From Undaria pinnatifida (Eukaryota > Sar > Phaeophyceae > Laminariales > Alariaceae): a DNA stretch of 64,000 nucleotides. Positions 33,501 to 44,510 of this stretch are shown in pieces. The translations under genes and the position numbers were made by a program. The stretch covers positions 11,644,775 through 11,708,774 of the forward strand of contig JABAKD010000012.1 of the NCBI GenBank assembly GCA_012845835.1. Direction: 5' to 3'. Numbering within the stretch: position 1 is the stretch's first letter; each line of letters begins with the position of its first letter. Under the pieces are notes generated by a model. It was not told where the DNA came from and did not search any database. It worked only from the letters and a program-made list of their open reading frames with translations.

Positions 33501-34803
33501 GACCGACGACACTGTTGATGTTACTCCCCGCGCCCGTGGACCAATCTGATTGACCTTTCCAGAGATCGCGACGGCTCAACACCGACCAGAAGCTGTACAA
33601 AGAAACCCTCATGAGGGCCGACGCAACAGTGCTCGAAGACGACGAGTACCAACCCCAGGAGGTGAGAGAATGTGTCCCCCGATGGGTTTGAATAGGCGAT
33701 ACGGCGAGCCTCATGTCCGCAACAAGATTTCGTCTCCATTGCAGAGCGAAAGCTACACCAAACGGTAGCAAGTCTACGAATGCCCCGCGCGTTTCACTTC
33801 AAACGTTTTCGTGCTTAAGCGCAGAAAAACGTTGGGAGGGTCTCGTTCATTTCCCGTCTCGATCAAAACGCGTGCGATCTCACTAAGATCTGGGCGGCAC
33901 GCGCCATGGTATGGCCCATCCAGTTAATGCCATTGGCCCATTATCCTGTCCTAACTGCCTGAACCGTCTTCACCGCCCTCTTGTCTGCGACGAACGACTG
34001 TTCATCCAGACCGAAGGCACGAACAGCACGGGTGCCACAACCGAGACCTCTTCCATGTCCACGATTACCGACCGACCGCTAAGGTGGCTGGTGCTGTACT
34101 GCGGCGCCAATCTCAAAGTCGAGGAGGTGGGTCGAGGAGAAGAATAAGCCACTAAGAATGAGAGCTAATCTGCATATTGTAGGGGGGGTCCAACATCTTA
34201 TAACCACATGTATTTCGACGAGCGTAGCGAATCGAAAAACACGTTTCAACTTCGCCCAACGGCTAGAATGCGAATACACGAGTGTTACAGCATTCCGACT
34301 CGATCTTCAGGTTATGGCACCGCGTGATTCGAAATCCGGTAAATCCAAGAAGTGCTCCCGTTATCGTGTCACTTTTCACGTTTTCCGAGGAATTAGGGAC
34401 GGTTGTGGGAGAACAATTTGGAGCAAGAAATGTTTAAGGGTTTTTTACTTCCAGTATCGCGCAAAATAACTTCGGTCCCACTAAAAGGCTTTAGAAATGT
34501 TGGACCCGACTCACGCCGATATTCCGATCTGTGTCAAAAAGAGAGCGTATTAAAGACGAAAACTTCGTGACGAAAGTGATTTGGCACGGTGACAGAACAC
34601 CGCAAAAGGCGAGGCCGCTGTCAAGAAAGTACATGCGCCCTATACGGACTCTTGCGCTCTTATTGGTGTCATCTGATGTGTACCTTAGGTAACTATCTGA
34701 ATGTTTTTTTTCTCATCTTGACGGTCGAACGTGGCAGGCCATCGCCAGAACGTGTGACGATCTCAACGTCAACTGGCAGAAGGAGTACTTCGGAGCCTGG
34801 TAA
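22670..34803 (+). CDS. NADPH oxidase / ferric reductase-family flavocytochrome, multi-exon
   Basis: A membrane flavocytochrome expected to pass electrons from NADPH to FAD, then across the membrane through two hemes to oxygen or ferric iron. Exons I can support: 22670-22854, 23598-23779, 24418-24563, 24833-24904, 26023-26152, 27344-27458, 28030-28084, 28980-29055, 29794-29889, 30430-30513 (less sure), 31586 or 31615-31765, 32353-32583, 33563-33661, 34010-34126, 34738-34803 with TAA stop. All introns are GT-AG (269 to 1191 bp) and phases agree at every junction except the one entering the 31.6-kb exon, which agrees only with the 31586 start. Domain order (heme membrane domain, FAD domain, NADPH domain) is that of NOX/FRE proteins. 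About 600 residues are accounted for; N-terminal exon or exons upstream of 22670 are missing. Which acceptor is used, oxygen or metal, is not decidable here. Confidence 0.85.
24833..27458 (+). CDS. Flavocytochrome: FAD-binding domain exons
   Basis: Exons 24833-24904, 26023-26152 and 27344-27458. After the last membrane helix, a Thr-Lys-Gln-Ser-Phe junction (split Gln codon) leads into a strand ending Val-Thr-Leu-Asp-Leu-Pro-Thr, then Phe-Lys-Ala-Gly-Ser-Tyr-Val-Tyr-Val and Glu-Trp-His-Pro-Phe-Ser-Ile-Ile, the classical His-Pro-Phe-Ser/Thr flavin-binding motif of this family. The next exon continues Val-Gly-Asp-Trp-Thr-Lys and Leu-Pro-Leu-Trp-Ile. Donors are GTGAGT, GTGAGT and GTAAGT. The intron between the last two exons contains a small MITE (26361-26640). 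Confidence 0.85.
25150..25330. repeat. Intronic MITE-related fragment
   Basis: Starts CAGACGCGCGCTACAATTGA, the terminal motif of the MITE B family, then TTACTTAGCCCAAATTCGTC, which recurs near 14880 (inverted), 36250 and 60450 in variant form. Lies in the intron between the 24904 and 26023 exon edges. Confidence 0.4.
26361..26640. mobile_element. MITE E with clean terminal inverted repeats, intronic
   Basis: The left end ATCCGGGACCAAGGCTACGG and the right end, reverse complemented, ATCCGGGACCCAGGCTACGG agree for about 35 bp, both then running into a TAGGGGGGT. Subterminal blocks with ACTCGC(A/G)CGAGT are also inverted. Length 280 bp, no coding capacity. It sits in the intron between 26152 and 27344. 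No clear target duplication was found. Confidence 0.65.
28030..34803 (+). CDS. Flavocytochrome: NADPH-binding domain and C-terminal exons
   Basis: The 55-bp exon 28030-28084 encodes Val-Cys-Thr-Gly-Ala-Gly-Ile-Thr-Pro, the Gly-rich nucleotide loop. Exon 28980-29055 gives Leu-Leu-Trp-Met-Ser-Arg-Asp, the usual strand before the substrate site, and 29794-29889 continues with His-Leu-Thr-Gly. Exons 31586/31615-31765 and 32353-32583 hold an Asn/Asp-rich stretch, a Pro-rich stretch, a Lys/Arg-rich stretch and then Phe-Gly-Arg-Pro-Asp-Ile-Asn, a common Gly-Arg-Pro motif. Exon 34010-34126 encodes Arg-Trp-Leu-Val-Leu-Tyr-Cys-Gly, the terminal Cys-Gly motif, and the last exon ends Phe-Gly-Ala-Trp then TAA, an aromatic C-terminus typical of the family. 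Confidence 0.8.
31118..31375. mobile_element. MITE B copy, intronic
   Basis: Terminal motif GACGCGTGGTACGATACAAG on the left and ATACCTCTATCGCAGCACGC on the right, which are inverted copies of the family end (ACGCGCGCTACRATAGAGGT). Internal landmarks: GAAATTCCTCAATTTGGGAG, GACCTCTCCCAATTAC, CCACGGCCTAGGTACACAAC, GGAGCCCCGCCATTCAGAAA. Confidence 0.6.
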
Positions 34804-35334
34804 ACCAGCGCGCAATGATTGGGAGGAGGAGGAGGAGGATCAGGAGTACTGGAAACAAGATTTCCCGCTATAAATAACAGCACTCGCTCCACCTCCAGCC
34901 AGCTCCTTATAATTTAGATCGGGAACGATGAGCACCCAGGAACCGTTGTGGGTTTTACCCAATATGAAGCCGTTATCCACGCAAGTGGGGAAAAATCACC
35001 AGTACTCGGATATACTGTTGGGATAACCACTATAGACGCCTGCTACCATACAGGCGTTTTAGTTTTGCCAAACTGCTTCCAGATGACGGGCCTCCCGAGC
35101 AAACAACCATCGACACGTCATCCTTGTTTTGTCTCGATACGCGTTTGTCGCGTGTCTAGGCCCATGTATGTTTTCATTGGATTGAACGTTGATGTTGGTT
35201 CGACATCGGGATTTGGGGAGGCATGTAGAGGCCATCACGCGCGTGGGACCTCAGAAAGATTATGGCCCACCTCTGCCGTGCGCACGCGTCTATAGTGTAC
35301 ACAGTAGGGTGTTCACGTTTTTCTTCGACTCAGC
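34804..35334. other. 3' flank of the flavocytochrome gene
   Basis: Directly after the stop the sequence is purine-rich (GAGGAGGAGGAGGATCAGGA) and then ordinary. A frame at 34948-35295 runs into a MITE B-type end (CACGCGTCTATAG near 35283) and is not called. No polyadenylation signal could be chosen with confidence. Confidence 0.25.
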
Positions 35335-35660
35335 GCCACTCAGACGCGCGCTATACAAAAAGAGATAGGCACTGATTGGTCAACTTTTTTCCTGGACGGC
35401 GGGGCTTCTAAACTCCAAAGCAATCAAAGTGCCATTGTCGTTGTGTGATGTTTGTTTTTGTTTTCTTGCATGATAGATCTAGACGCCACACGTTTGTTCG
35501 TCGGTTGGGATTTCAGTTTCTCTCAGCACCAGTGCCACGGCGAGGGATAGAGGTCTTGTAGCGAAGAGCACACCAGAAGCGAAACGACGCACTTCTGCCG
35601 TCGTAGCGTGTGTGCTCACGGGAATGGCACGCGACTGGATACCTGCATCGTGCTGACGCG
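35335..35660 (+). repeat. Dispersed repeat C, copy 1
   Basis: Begins with CAGACGCGCGCTATAC and has GGTTGGGATTTCAGTTTCTC, CACCAGTGCCACGGCGAGG, GAAGAGCACACCAGAAGCG and GGAATGGCACGCGACTGGAT. The same order, with about 78% identity by eye in the last 170 bp, is at 61308-61640. Confidence 0.5.
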
Positions 35661-35859
35661 CTGGTTGGCTTCGCGATATCGACCATGGTCGTGAATGGAG
35701 TTGTTTGCTGACAATGAGCTACGCTGCGCCAAGCAAACAATGTAAAGGCCGTTTTTTTTTCATGGGGTACTGGGTCACCACGACAGGCGTGTGGCGTTAA
35801 CATGGTATATAAAAGATGGGGGGTGTAATACTATGATCCCAGCGCAATTATTTCGATGC

Positions 35860-35990
35860 GAGTAGAACAAGGAAGCATTGGACTGTAGCCCTTTTGCGAA
35901 AAGAATGAAGCCGTGTATCGCAGTGGGGGAGGGAGGGGGGGAGGTAACCCTGCTTGGTGACCCCGGACTTGAGTTACGACTGTAAAGGAA
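35860..35990. repeat. Fold-back element fragment
   Basis: GGTGACCCCGGACTTGAGTT next to a G-rich run matches an internal arm segment of the element at 18272 (TGTGACCGCGGACCCGAGTT). Only this arm part remains. Confidence 0.35.
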
Positions 35991-38900
35991 GGAAGAAATA
36001 TTACTCCAAAATATGAGGCGGGATGAGCAAAAGCATGAAAAATACAAGAAAAAAAAAAACTTGGTCTTGGTAACTTGGTCTCCGTATCTATTCGTCTCGG
36101 TATCTTGGTCTTGGCATCTTGTTCTTCCAGCGAAATCAAGATTGGAGGGTGCAGCGTCATCACCGTCTCGTCAAGGTGGTCAAACGTGGAATGCGTGTCA
36201 TGATAAAGGTGTCGTGTTTAGTCTGAAATTGGCTTCTGGGTGACTGGGCTCCTTACCCCAAAAACGTCGGGAAATACGCCCCCTTTATTTATAATGATTC
36301 TCATTCAACACGTACCTCAGGGCATAGGATCTTTCTTCCGGTGAACAGCTTTATTTTTTCTCCAAATGAGTTTTTTTGGTTACGAAGGGCTCCGAACGTG
36401 AGGAAAATCACAAAGGAAAGAAAAAAAAATGTTGTGCACACGTATACCGTGATACGCGTCGTGGGATAAAAATAGCGGCGGGCCTTCTGAGCAAACTCCT
36501 GGAATGCGAGCAGTGACGAAAACTTCTACGGAGAACGTCGGCGAACTTTTAACGGCACCTTTCGAAAGCAGCGTCTCGGTCGCTAAACGAATCGCACCAA
36601 GGACATGGAACCTGCGCAAAACCGGAACGTTTTGCGGTAGATGACGATCCGAAGGTGCCCAGACTGTCGGCCGTTTGCCCCACTACAGTAGTATTATGTC
36701 GACGAAACGGGTAGAGTCCCGTCCACCCGCGGCTGGAACGGCCCAATCAACCCGAAACGTGCTTTTTGGCCAACCAATGCCCATGGCCCGGGCCGCCGAC
36801 GACCAAACAACCCTCACAGGAAATAAAGAGGATAGGATCTAGGTTTCCAGGCAACATAGCGCTCTCCGGAATGGATATTGGTAGTGTATCAGTAAGTGAT
36901 TCCGTGAACATCAGTATATTTCTGGGTTTGGAGGCGTGTATCATGTCAGTTTTCGTGCGTGTGTTGGGACTGACTGGAGTTTGTGAACTAGACGAGGGAT
37001 AACCTTCTCGTTTTGACTGTTTGCGGCGATGGATGCGGCGACGGGGATCGGTGGATGGCGGGGCATGAGCTTATAGCTTTGTGATGCTTTTTGTATGGTG
37101 TAATTAGACTAGTTGCTTGTTGGTTGTCTGAGTTAAAAAAAAAGTTGTGCACCGTCAGATAACGGAGTGGAAAACAACCGTTCGTCGCGGAAATCTGCCT
37201 ACTGTAGTAGTACGACAACGAAATTCGAGCGCAGCCATTGGGTGCGAACGTTCACGCGCAATCGAGGTGCCGTGTATACACCTCGTATATGTGCTACCCC
37301 CGATGTTCTTGCTGCGAGCGATTTTGTGCGTTCTCTGGAAACGGTAGCCGGTACTCAGAGAATGTATGTACGCGCCTCTCCCATCAATGGAGAAATATCG
37401 TACCTTGTATTCAGTAGTTAACTTCGTCGATGACGGGGGCGGGGAGCGTAAGTTGCCCCTTGCTTTGTTGTCGCTTCGTGCCCATCGACTGGGACAATCC
37501 TGCGTCCACGTAATGTTTCCCAGGGCTGCGCCATCTCCAGGGCCTTTCGGGCTAGACTCTGCATTGCTCAGCGATGAAACATTTGCGCAAGTTTGGTGTG
37601 GTTTTTTTTTCGCCCCGAAGCTGGTAAAAGTTTCGCCCCCCCCCCACACACACGTGGATTCACTTGCCCCCCCTTTGTGTGTTGTAGTCCGTTGTGTTAT
37701 GTGTTAAGTGGTAGTTGTTCTCACGCTGGGTGATGGACGTCGGGGGACCTGGGAGGACCGAAGTAAGAAATAATATGACAGCGAGTGGAGTGTTGCAAAT
37801 TGTTTCGCTCCGAGATGAGTTTTCTCATGAGGTATGGTACACGTGTTCGATTTCCAGGGGTAAATATGCTCGATGTTATTCTGCGTTCGACGTTCAGACG
37901 CTTATTTCCCCGTTCAATGGGGGGTGTGCTTGTACGGGACCACCGGTGTTTTTTGTCGGCAGCATCGGTCTGTGCATATGTTGAGCCCCGAGCGTTGCAG
38001 CTCGGTATCCAGCACAGCACCACCCGAATCTGACTTGGGCTTTGGGCCTCGAGCGTGTTGAACAAGAACACAGTAGAGGGGGTGCCCCCTCCTGTTTGTC
38101 ACAACTTGGTCTGAGGTACCATACTCTCATACTCGCACGAGTGAAACTCTACCTCACCGACAGAAACACGTTAACCGTTTATATTTTGGCGCGGCGTAGC
38201 TAACTATCCCCCAATGGGGGGTCATATCGTAAAATCAAAACAGCACGAAAGCCTACCACCGCATAGGGCAGGGGGGTCACTCGCGCGAAGGGCCCCAAGA
38301 CACTGCGAAAAAAAGGTCCCTTATGAATGGACCCGTACCATTGGTCTTTACGCCTGCCCAATAACACTCGACTATATAACCTGCAATACTGCGAGGAGCG
38401 GTCGAGTCAGCTCGTACGATTTGTACATGGTGAATCATCGTTCGGTGTGGCCACTTGAACAAGATCAGCCCATCGTTGGGAGAGTGATAGGTAAGAGAAT
38501 GAAGCTGCGCTGGACACGTGCGATGCAGAAGGCCACAGTATCAATATATCAAGCAATGTAGAGTTAGCTTCTCAGTCGTTTTGGAACCGGATATCGCGAG
38601 CGAGTTCCAGTGCTCCACGTGCGATGTTACCAACCGCCTCATGTTGGCACAAAATCAGCACCAACATTGCCATATATTATTGTGCATGTGTTGAAGCATC
38701 CCCTTGATGTGTGGCACGGATCCGGAAACTCCCACCATACCCGTTGGTTGTTTGAACCAAGACTTGCTAGTATGCCCGACGTGGGAAGGTGTGATAGCCG
38801 GTTATTTTTTCGACCCCTTTTGTATCTCTTAAGCCCCGACAAGCCCCGGTAACGTTTCGTGCAATAACTGCGAAACCGATCCCCACACAAAATGCGACTA

Positions 38901-39689
38901 GTTTGTCGAAACGCCGGTCTTCGGCCCTGGTAATAGTCTATAGTTGGGTGGTATCGACCATTTGGATTTCACGTTGAAATGTAATCGGCACAACATCGTT
39001 GACGTTATTTCATTTCAAGGGCAACGATGCCCTGGAGATACGAAACACCATACATATAGTGCTAAGAGCGAGATCACCTCAAATGCAGGTGCATTTTACG
39101 ATGTCCGCCCGTTGGCAGCCATCATAGACTGACTGTACAATAGACCAAACGGGAAGAAGACGATTGTTTTGCCATATCGATCTAAGTTTTGGGGAAAAGA
39201 AACGCTAAAACGCTGAGTTTTTGAGGAGGCAGAAAACTTATATACATAGGCACGGTGAAAATCAGGAGCGTTAAATAGTACATTCGAGCCAACAATAATA
39301 TGAAAAGGAAGTACAGCCAGATATATATGTTAAAATTGCGGTAGACCACACTATCAACCTAATACATAGGGTATTTCGTACATACCGTGTGCATGATCGC
39401 CGCCCAGCCTATGCCAAACGAAGTCTGACTAACGTAGTAACTTAATTGAGCGCGGGTACAACAAGAGTAAATTTCAAATCACTGACGATTCGCACCTCTC
39501 CCTCTCGTGCTCAATGGTGGTGACATTGTATGACCACATCACCTCGCCTGTTGTATTTTGCAACTAAAAGTATATATTTCATATAATTGTGGATGTCAGA
39601 AAATACTGGTAACTACATGATGTTGTATATTCTATCTTGCGATCCAAGTACAACAACAAATTATGTAGGGTTTAACCCGTTCTTTACCA
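35991..39689. other. Long stretch without a resolved gene
   Basis: Overlapping frames at 37155-37707 and 37715-38130 are open on both strands and carry no family motif. 38250-38340 holds motifs of MITE E (GGGGGGTCACTCGCGCGA). A poly-T tract (37603-37610) and a C-rich run (37637-37648) are present. 39100-39690 is A/T-rich with nothing recognised. Confidence 0.25.
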
Positions 39690-40775
39690 CACCTAAAGAT
39701 TGCGTTACATACGACATCTAACACCTATTTTTCTCTGAAATAACAAACAATACCAGGCAGATGAGATAAAGGGATGTCTCCTGGCTATAACCGCCAGATA
39801 TGTCCCCTTTGAGGATACATATTTTCTTCGCATATATTGAAGTGTCCCGCCCACCGTCCCCTTCCCCCCCGATCCCTCTTGTTCAAACGCCCCACCTAAA
39901 ATCAAAACCTGCCTGGGAGTCGTAAACACTACCAGGCAACTGATATCACCTCATTATCTTTCTAGAGCCATCCATACCGTAGCTCCAATTCACCCTCCCC
40001 CCCCCTTTTATTTTATTTTTCCGCCCTTTTGTTCAAACGCCCCACCTACAATCGAAATCGGCCAGAGTAATATACTCTTCTTCGCAATTGATGCCATGCC
40101 ATTATCTTTCTAGCCCTCCATGACGTAGCTTTCATTAAATACCCCCCCCCCCCCCCAAACGCCCCCTCCTTCCCCACCATCCACACCATCGCCTAGACCT
40201 TGTACCAAGCGTATCGCAAACCCCTACATTTATGCGACCTAAAGATGTTAGTTAAAAAACCCTTTCTCCCCCCCCCCTTCCCCCCTTCCCCCCTTCCCCT
40301 CGTCCCCCTCCCCTCCCCTCACCCCCTCGAACGCTCCGCCATCTCCTCACTGGTTGTACGACGTACAGGATAGGATGTACAGTTTCCACGCACAGATTGA
40401 GCTGCCCCCCCGCCCCTCCCCCCCCCCCCCCCCTTGATCAAACCCAGGCCCCCTTGTCCTTAAATGCTCCGCCCTCCCCTCACCGGTTATTCGACTTACA
40501 GGATTCACTTGATAAACGGATGCATTTCCTTCCACAGCTGTCAGATTTTGTCCCCCTCAGAAACGGGTTTTATAGTTTCCGCGCACAGACTGACTAACAT
40601 CACCCTGTTGACCCCGATAGCTACACGGTAGTTGCAAGGGGAGTCGCCGACCTATACCCTTAATGAGGACACACGACCTGTAATACGCGCGATCGGAGTA
40701 TCACAAACAGCTTGCAAAGATGAGTTTCGACAAAATCCTCGATCTCACAGCCGGAGAGTGTATTTTCATTTGTAC
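39690..40775 (-). repeat. Inverted arm: C-rich modules followed by A module
   Basis: Two units with CGCCCCACCTAAAATC and CATTATCTTTCTAG (39888-40006, 40020-40140) are reverse complements of the G-rich units at 8060-8715 and 42970-43250. C runs up to 18 nt (40140-40157, 40422-40434) follow. A full A module in inverse orientation lies at 40500-40775 (CACAGCTGTCAGATTTTGTC, CATCACCCTGTTGACCCCGA, GATCTCACAGCCGGAG). It pairs with the + arm at 42280-43260. Confidence 0.6.
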
Positions 40776-41042
40776 AATAATTTTATTGCTGTACCTTCGT
40801 CAAGCTCACATTGTGATCTTGACGAATGATGCGTCACCAAGTTGCAACCACACCACTTGCTTCTCCTATGATCACGGTGAAAGTTGAAATCGGCTATGTA
40901 TTGGCCCTGCATTGGTCGAAAACAGTTTGCACAAAATGCGCACAGCAGTCTAACTGGCGAACAAGCGGGCAGGCGGACAGACTGACAGAAAGACAGACAA
41001 CAGACAGACGGACAAAAACGGTTACACTACCTATGTACCATC

Positions 41043-41171
41043 ATGGTAACCTCAAGCGCGGCCGATTACATACAGTACGCCACGGTGCTTCTGATATTGG
41101 TAGCTAATACGATGTGGGTAGACCCTGCAACCATCGACGGTAGCAGTGTTGCGTCTCGCTGCAAATAAATG
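41043..41171 (+). CDS. Small hydrophobic ORF, 42 codons, unknown
   Basis: ATG at 41043 opens a 42-codon frame with a TAA stop. The middle has a hydrophobic run (Tyr-Ala-Thr-Val-Leu-Leu-Ile-Leu-Val-Ala) long enough for one membrane segment, followed by Trp-Val-Asp-Pro and a polar tail ending Cys-Lys. It lies between the two inverted arms (39690-40775 and 42280-43260). The composition is protein-like but the frame is short and no family is recognised. Confidence 0.2.
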
Positions 41172-41633
41172 GTGTCGGACACGTCCTGCTTCACGCACAG
41201 ATTTGAGTCCGCTACAAGGAAATAGGTTATCATCCAAAGACATTCACGACTGCAGCAAATCCTTTGCACGAAGGAACTCAAGCGGGTGAACATACTGCGG
41301 ACGATATACAAAGCTGATCAGTTGCAGTGCACGTACCTGTACAAGGCGCGCGCCTAGCTTACACTGCCCGTTTGCTGCACATTCGCACCATCATTAGGAC
41401 TTGCGAACAACGTGTTTTGTCGCTGTACAGGGGAGGCGTACACGTGCTTAGGAACGTACTATTAGTACTTGGAAATCAAGTTGGACCCTGCTCTTTTGGG
41501 GAATGGTGCAGACCGGTACCATGTGATGCTGTTGCTGTATATATTGTTAATGGTGTAGAGGGGTCACATATGTGGCTCCTTGTGGGGCTTCACCTCGCCC
41601 CGATTATTGCGGCGTTTAATTCGCTATTGCTAT

Positions 41634-41676
41634 AGTACTACTACTATTACCGCTACTACTACCATTACTACTACTG

Positions 41677-41723
<47 letters not shown>

Positions 41724-41724
41724 G

Positions 41725-41786
<62 letters not shown>

Positions 41787-41805
41787 GCTACTACTACTAC
41801 TACTA

Positions 41806-41837
<32 letters not shown>

Positions 41838-41861
41838 GCTGCTACTACTACTACTACTACG
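41634..41861. repeat. (CTA)n trinucleotide array
   Basis: About 225 bp of CTA/TAC repeats with occasional CTG and ATTAC interruptions. Same motif as the array at 6651-6848 but in the opposite orientation. Gives apparent poly-Thr and poly-Ser frames that are not genes. Confidence 0.95.
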
Positions 41862-42018
41862 TACTGGTGATGTTGAGTTGTTTTGGCGTATGAAACATCT
41901 CACCTTCAGGCAAGTTCTCCACCAGCCCTGTTTTCACCCGTACAGCGTACTACTGACCGCAAGTGGTCAGGTTAACCTACAGACCACGGACGGACTTGAT
42001 TATGCAAGTTAATGTGAG

Positions 42019-42120
42019 AACAACAACAACAAATACAACAACAACAACAACCACAACAGCAACAACAACAGCAACAACAGCAACAACGACAACAACAACA
42101 ACGACAACAACAACAAAAAT

Positions 42121-42152
<32 letters not shown>

Positions 42153-42171
42153 GAACAACAACAACAACATC
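42019..42171. repeat. (AAC)n trinucleotide array
   Basis: About 150 bp of CAA/AAC repeats with interruptions (CAGC, CGAC, AAAAT). Gives an apparent poly-Thr frame that is not a gene. Confidence 0.95.
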
Positions 42172-42279
42172 ATACTACGTACCAGGCATTATGTAGCAGC
42201 AGTGGAAAAAGCAAATTTTAGACTGGAAAATGATGATGATAACCATGGCCCACAACTATTATTATTATGTTATGGAAAT

Positions 42280-43260
42280 TAATTTACACTCCAGCTGTGA
42301 GATCGAGGATTTTGTCGAAACTCATATTTGCAAGCTGTGTGTGATACCCCGATCGCGCGTGTTAGGGGTTGTCTGTCCTCATTCAGGACATAGGTCGGCG
42401 ATTCCCCTTGCAACTACTGTGAGTGTACCTATCAGGGTCAACATGATGATGTTAGTCAGCCTGTGCACGGAAACACTATATAACCCGTTTGTGAAGGGGA
42501 CAAAATCTGACAGTTAGATGTGGAAGGAAATGCATAAGTGTATTTAGTGTATCCTGTGAGTCGAACAACCGGTGAGGGGAGGGCGGAGTTATTAACGGCG
42601 TGGGGGGCTGGGTTTGAACAAGATGGAGCGGGGAGGGGGGAGGGGAGGGGTGGGGGGCCGGCGGGGCAAGTCAATCTGTGCGTGAACAATATAAATCATT
42701 TTAGGGGGTAAATGTGACGGTTTTGGAAGTATTGCACCACCAGGTTATCATATACATCCTGTAAATCGCACAACCAGTGGGGGGAAGGCGGGATGTTCGA
42801 GGGGGTAGGGGGGGGGGGGGTTGGGGGGGCAAAAGGGTTTTTAACAGGTTTAGGTCGCATATATGTATTGGCTTGCTATTCGCGTGGTGCTAGGTTTAGG
42901 CGATCGTGCGTGCGGTTGGGAAGGACGCTGCGTTGGGTGGGGCGGGGGGGGGGGGGGGGGTGAATTAAAGCTACGTCATGGATGGCTAGAACGATGATGG
43001 CGTAGTGTCAATTGCGTAGAAGTGTTTATTACTCCTGGCCGATTTCGATTTTAGGTGGGGCGCTAGAAAAAGAGGGAACGGGGGGGGGAAAGAAGGCGGG
43101 GGGGTGGGTGGGGTACGGGGGAGGGCGGAAATGAAGTGGAGCTACGGCATGGATCGTTAGCAATATAGTATTATGAGGTGATATCAGCTGGTTGGTAGTG
43201 CTTCCTACTCTGGCAGATTTTGATTTTAGGTGGGGCGTTTGAACAAGAGGGATCAGGGGG
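42280..43260 (+). repeat. A module followed by G-rich modules
   Basis: A module at 42280-42720 (CCAGCTGTGAGATCGAGGAT, GGTCGGCGATTCCCCTTGCA, GAAGGGGACAAAATCTGACA, then GGGGAGGGCGGAG tail), then units at 42960-43070 and 43135-43250 with GGATGGCTAGAA, GATTTTGATTTTAGGTGGGG. G runs up to about 18 nt (42808-42820, 42942-42960). The order matches 7478-8715 and mirrors 39690-40775. Confidence 0.6.
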
Positions 43261-43336
43261 AGTGTGGAGGCGGGCGGGACACTTTAATATGTGCTTTTTA
43301 TATTACCCCTTCTAATCGTTTGCACAATTTACTTCC

Positions 43337-43610
43337 CGGCTTCCGGACAAGCCCTGGTCACAGGTCTCGTCCCGTATCTGCCTAGGTTATTGCCTATGAC
43401 GTATGTCGCGCACAGGCCCGCTCCTCGTCGATTATTTCATCTAGAGTGTTGTTGCTAACTCACGCTCTCGCGCTTTCCACACGTCAACCTGTGCATGATA
43501 AAAATGGCTCTACGAACTTGAACGAGGATGCACTCGGGGGGACTCGAACGCACGGAGTTGACCTATACCAGGCTCGATAATAACCTTATACGCCGCCGGG
43601 GTGACCGCAT
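43337..43610 (-). repeat. tRNA-headed SINE-like unit, inverse orientation
   Basis: On the minus strand it starts ATGCGGTCACCCCGG with A-box-like GGCGTATAAGG, then a B-box-like GCGTTCGAGTCC followed by CCGAGTGCAT, and ends GGGCTTGTCCGGAAGC. This aligns along its whole length with the copy at 10973-11245. It lies directly after the G-rich modules of 42280-43260. Confidence 0.6.
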
Positions 43611-44012
43611 ATAATACCCCAGGTGTGTTTGTATACAGTTCCTGGTAGGTTGGAAGTCTGTCCGGATCACTTCTACAAACAAGCTGGGCCAGGAAGGCGC
43701 CGAAGACCCCAGCACGGTATTGAAGATCATACGATGTGTAGGTGATGCAACAGCCTGTTCAACGGGTTAACTTAACCGTTACATCATCCGCTGGAACTGT
43801 GGCGCGGCTCGACTCAATACAATAATAACAACAAAAAATGGCGAAGATCGCGAGTTTGAAAAGATCGTTTTAAATCGTTAACGAGCACGGGGAATGCTGT
43901 ATCACACCCTTTGCGTGATGCAGACACGGGCATGCGCGGTAGGGATGAATAACACGTAGTATGTATGTCCCCGTTTGGCAGCTATGACCGCGGTTTGTCC
44001 AGACCGTCGGTG

Positions 44013-44510
44013 AGTAAAATGTGAACGGCAAAAAAGCCTCCTATGACATGATGAGCTCGAAACTCAAAACGACGACGACATAAAACCAAATGTGATGCCG
44101 ACGACTGGTTACTGCTATGTGGCGAAACAATTGGTGCGAAGTTTACAGCCTGTCTTACTAACCATGCAATGTCCCCTTTCCGGCATGATAAGTTGCACCA
44201 CCACCACAGCTCTTTCTGTCGATTCCTGAAAAAGAACGTTCAACCAATCTGAGAGTACAATGTGAACCGCAAAAAAAGCCTCCAATGGCATGATGAGCTC
44301 GAAAAAAAAATCGACGACGACATAAAACCAAAGAATATGTTGTGATGCCAACGATTGGTTAGTAATATGTGGCGAAACAATTATTACGAAGTCTACACTT
44401 TTTAATACTAACCGTGAAATGTTCCGTCTCCGACACAATGAGTTGCACCACCAACGCAACCGCTCTCTCAGTTGATTTCGAATAAAAAGGCGTTTAACCA
44501 ATCTGAGAGT
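44013..44510. repeat. Tandem duplication, two units of about 245 bp
   Basis: Units at about 44013-44256 and 44257-44510 both begin near AATGTGAAC(G/C)GCAAAAAA, carry ATGATGAGCTCGAAA, CGACGACGACATAAAACCAA, TGTGGCGAAACAATT, and end CCAATCTGAGAGT. Identity is about 80% by eye. A minus-strand frame runs through but has no family signature. Confidence 0.65.

Noticed and set aside
35513-35803. Minus-strand ORF similar in translation to one near 61490-61690
   Set aside because: The resemblance is due to dispersed repeat C at both places; frames are not otherwise conserved.
37155-37707. Overlapping long frames on both strands
   Set aside because: Mutually exclusive, no family signature, no splice support.
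41580-41903. Frames encoding poly-Thr, poly-Ser or poly-Val
   Set aside because: All are readings of the (CTA)n array in different frames and strands.
43530-43615. Intact tRNA gene on the minus strand
   Set aside because: A and B boxes are present, but the T stem is mismatched and acceptor ends do not pair; the sequence aligns with the SINE-like heads.
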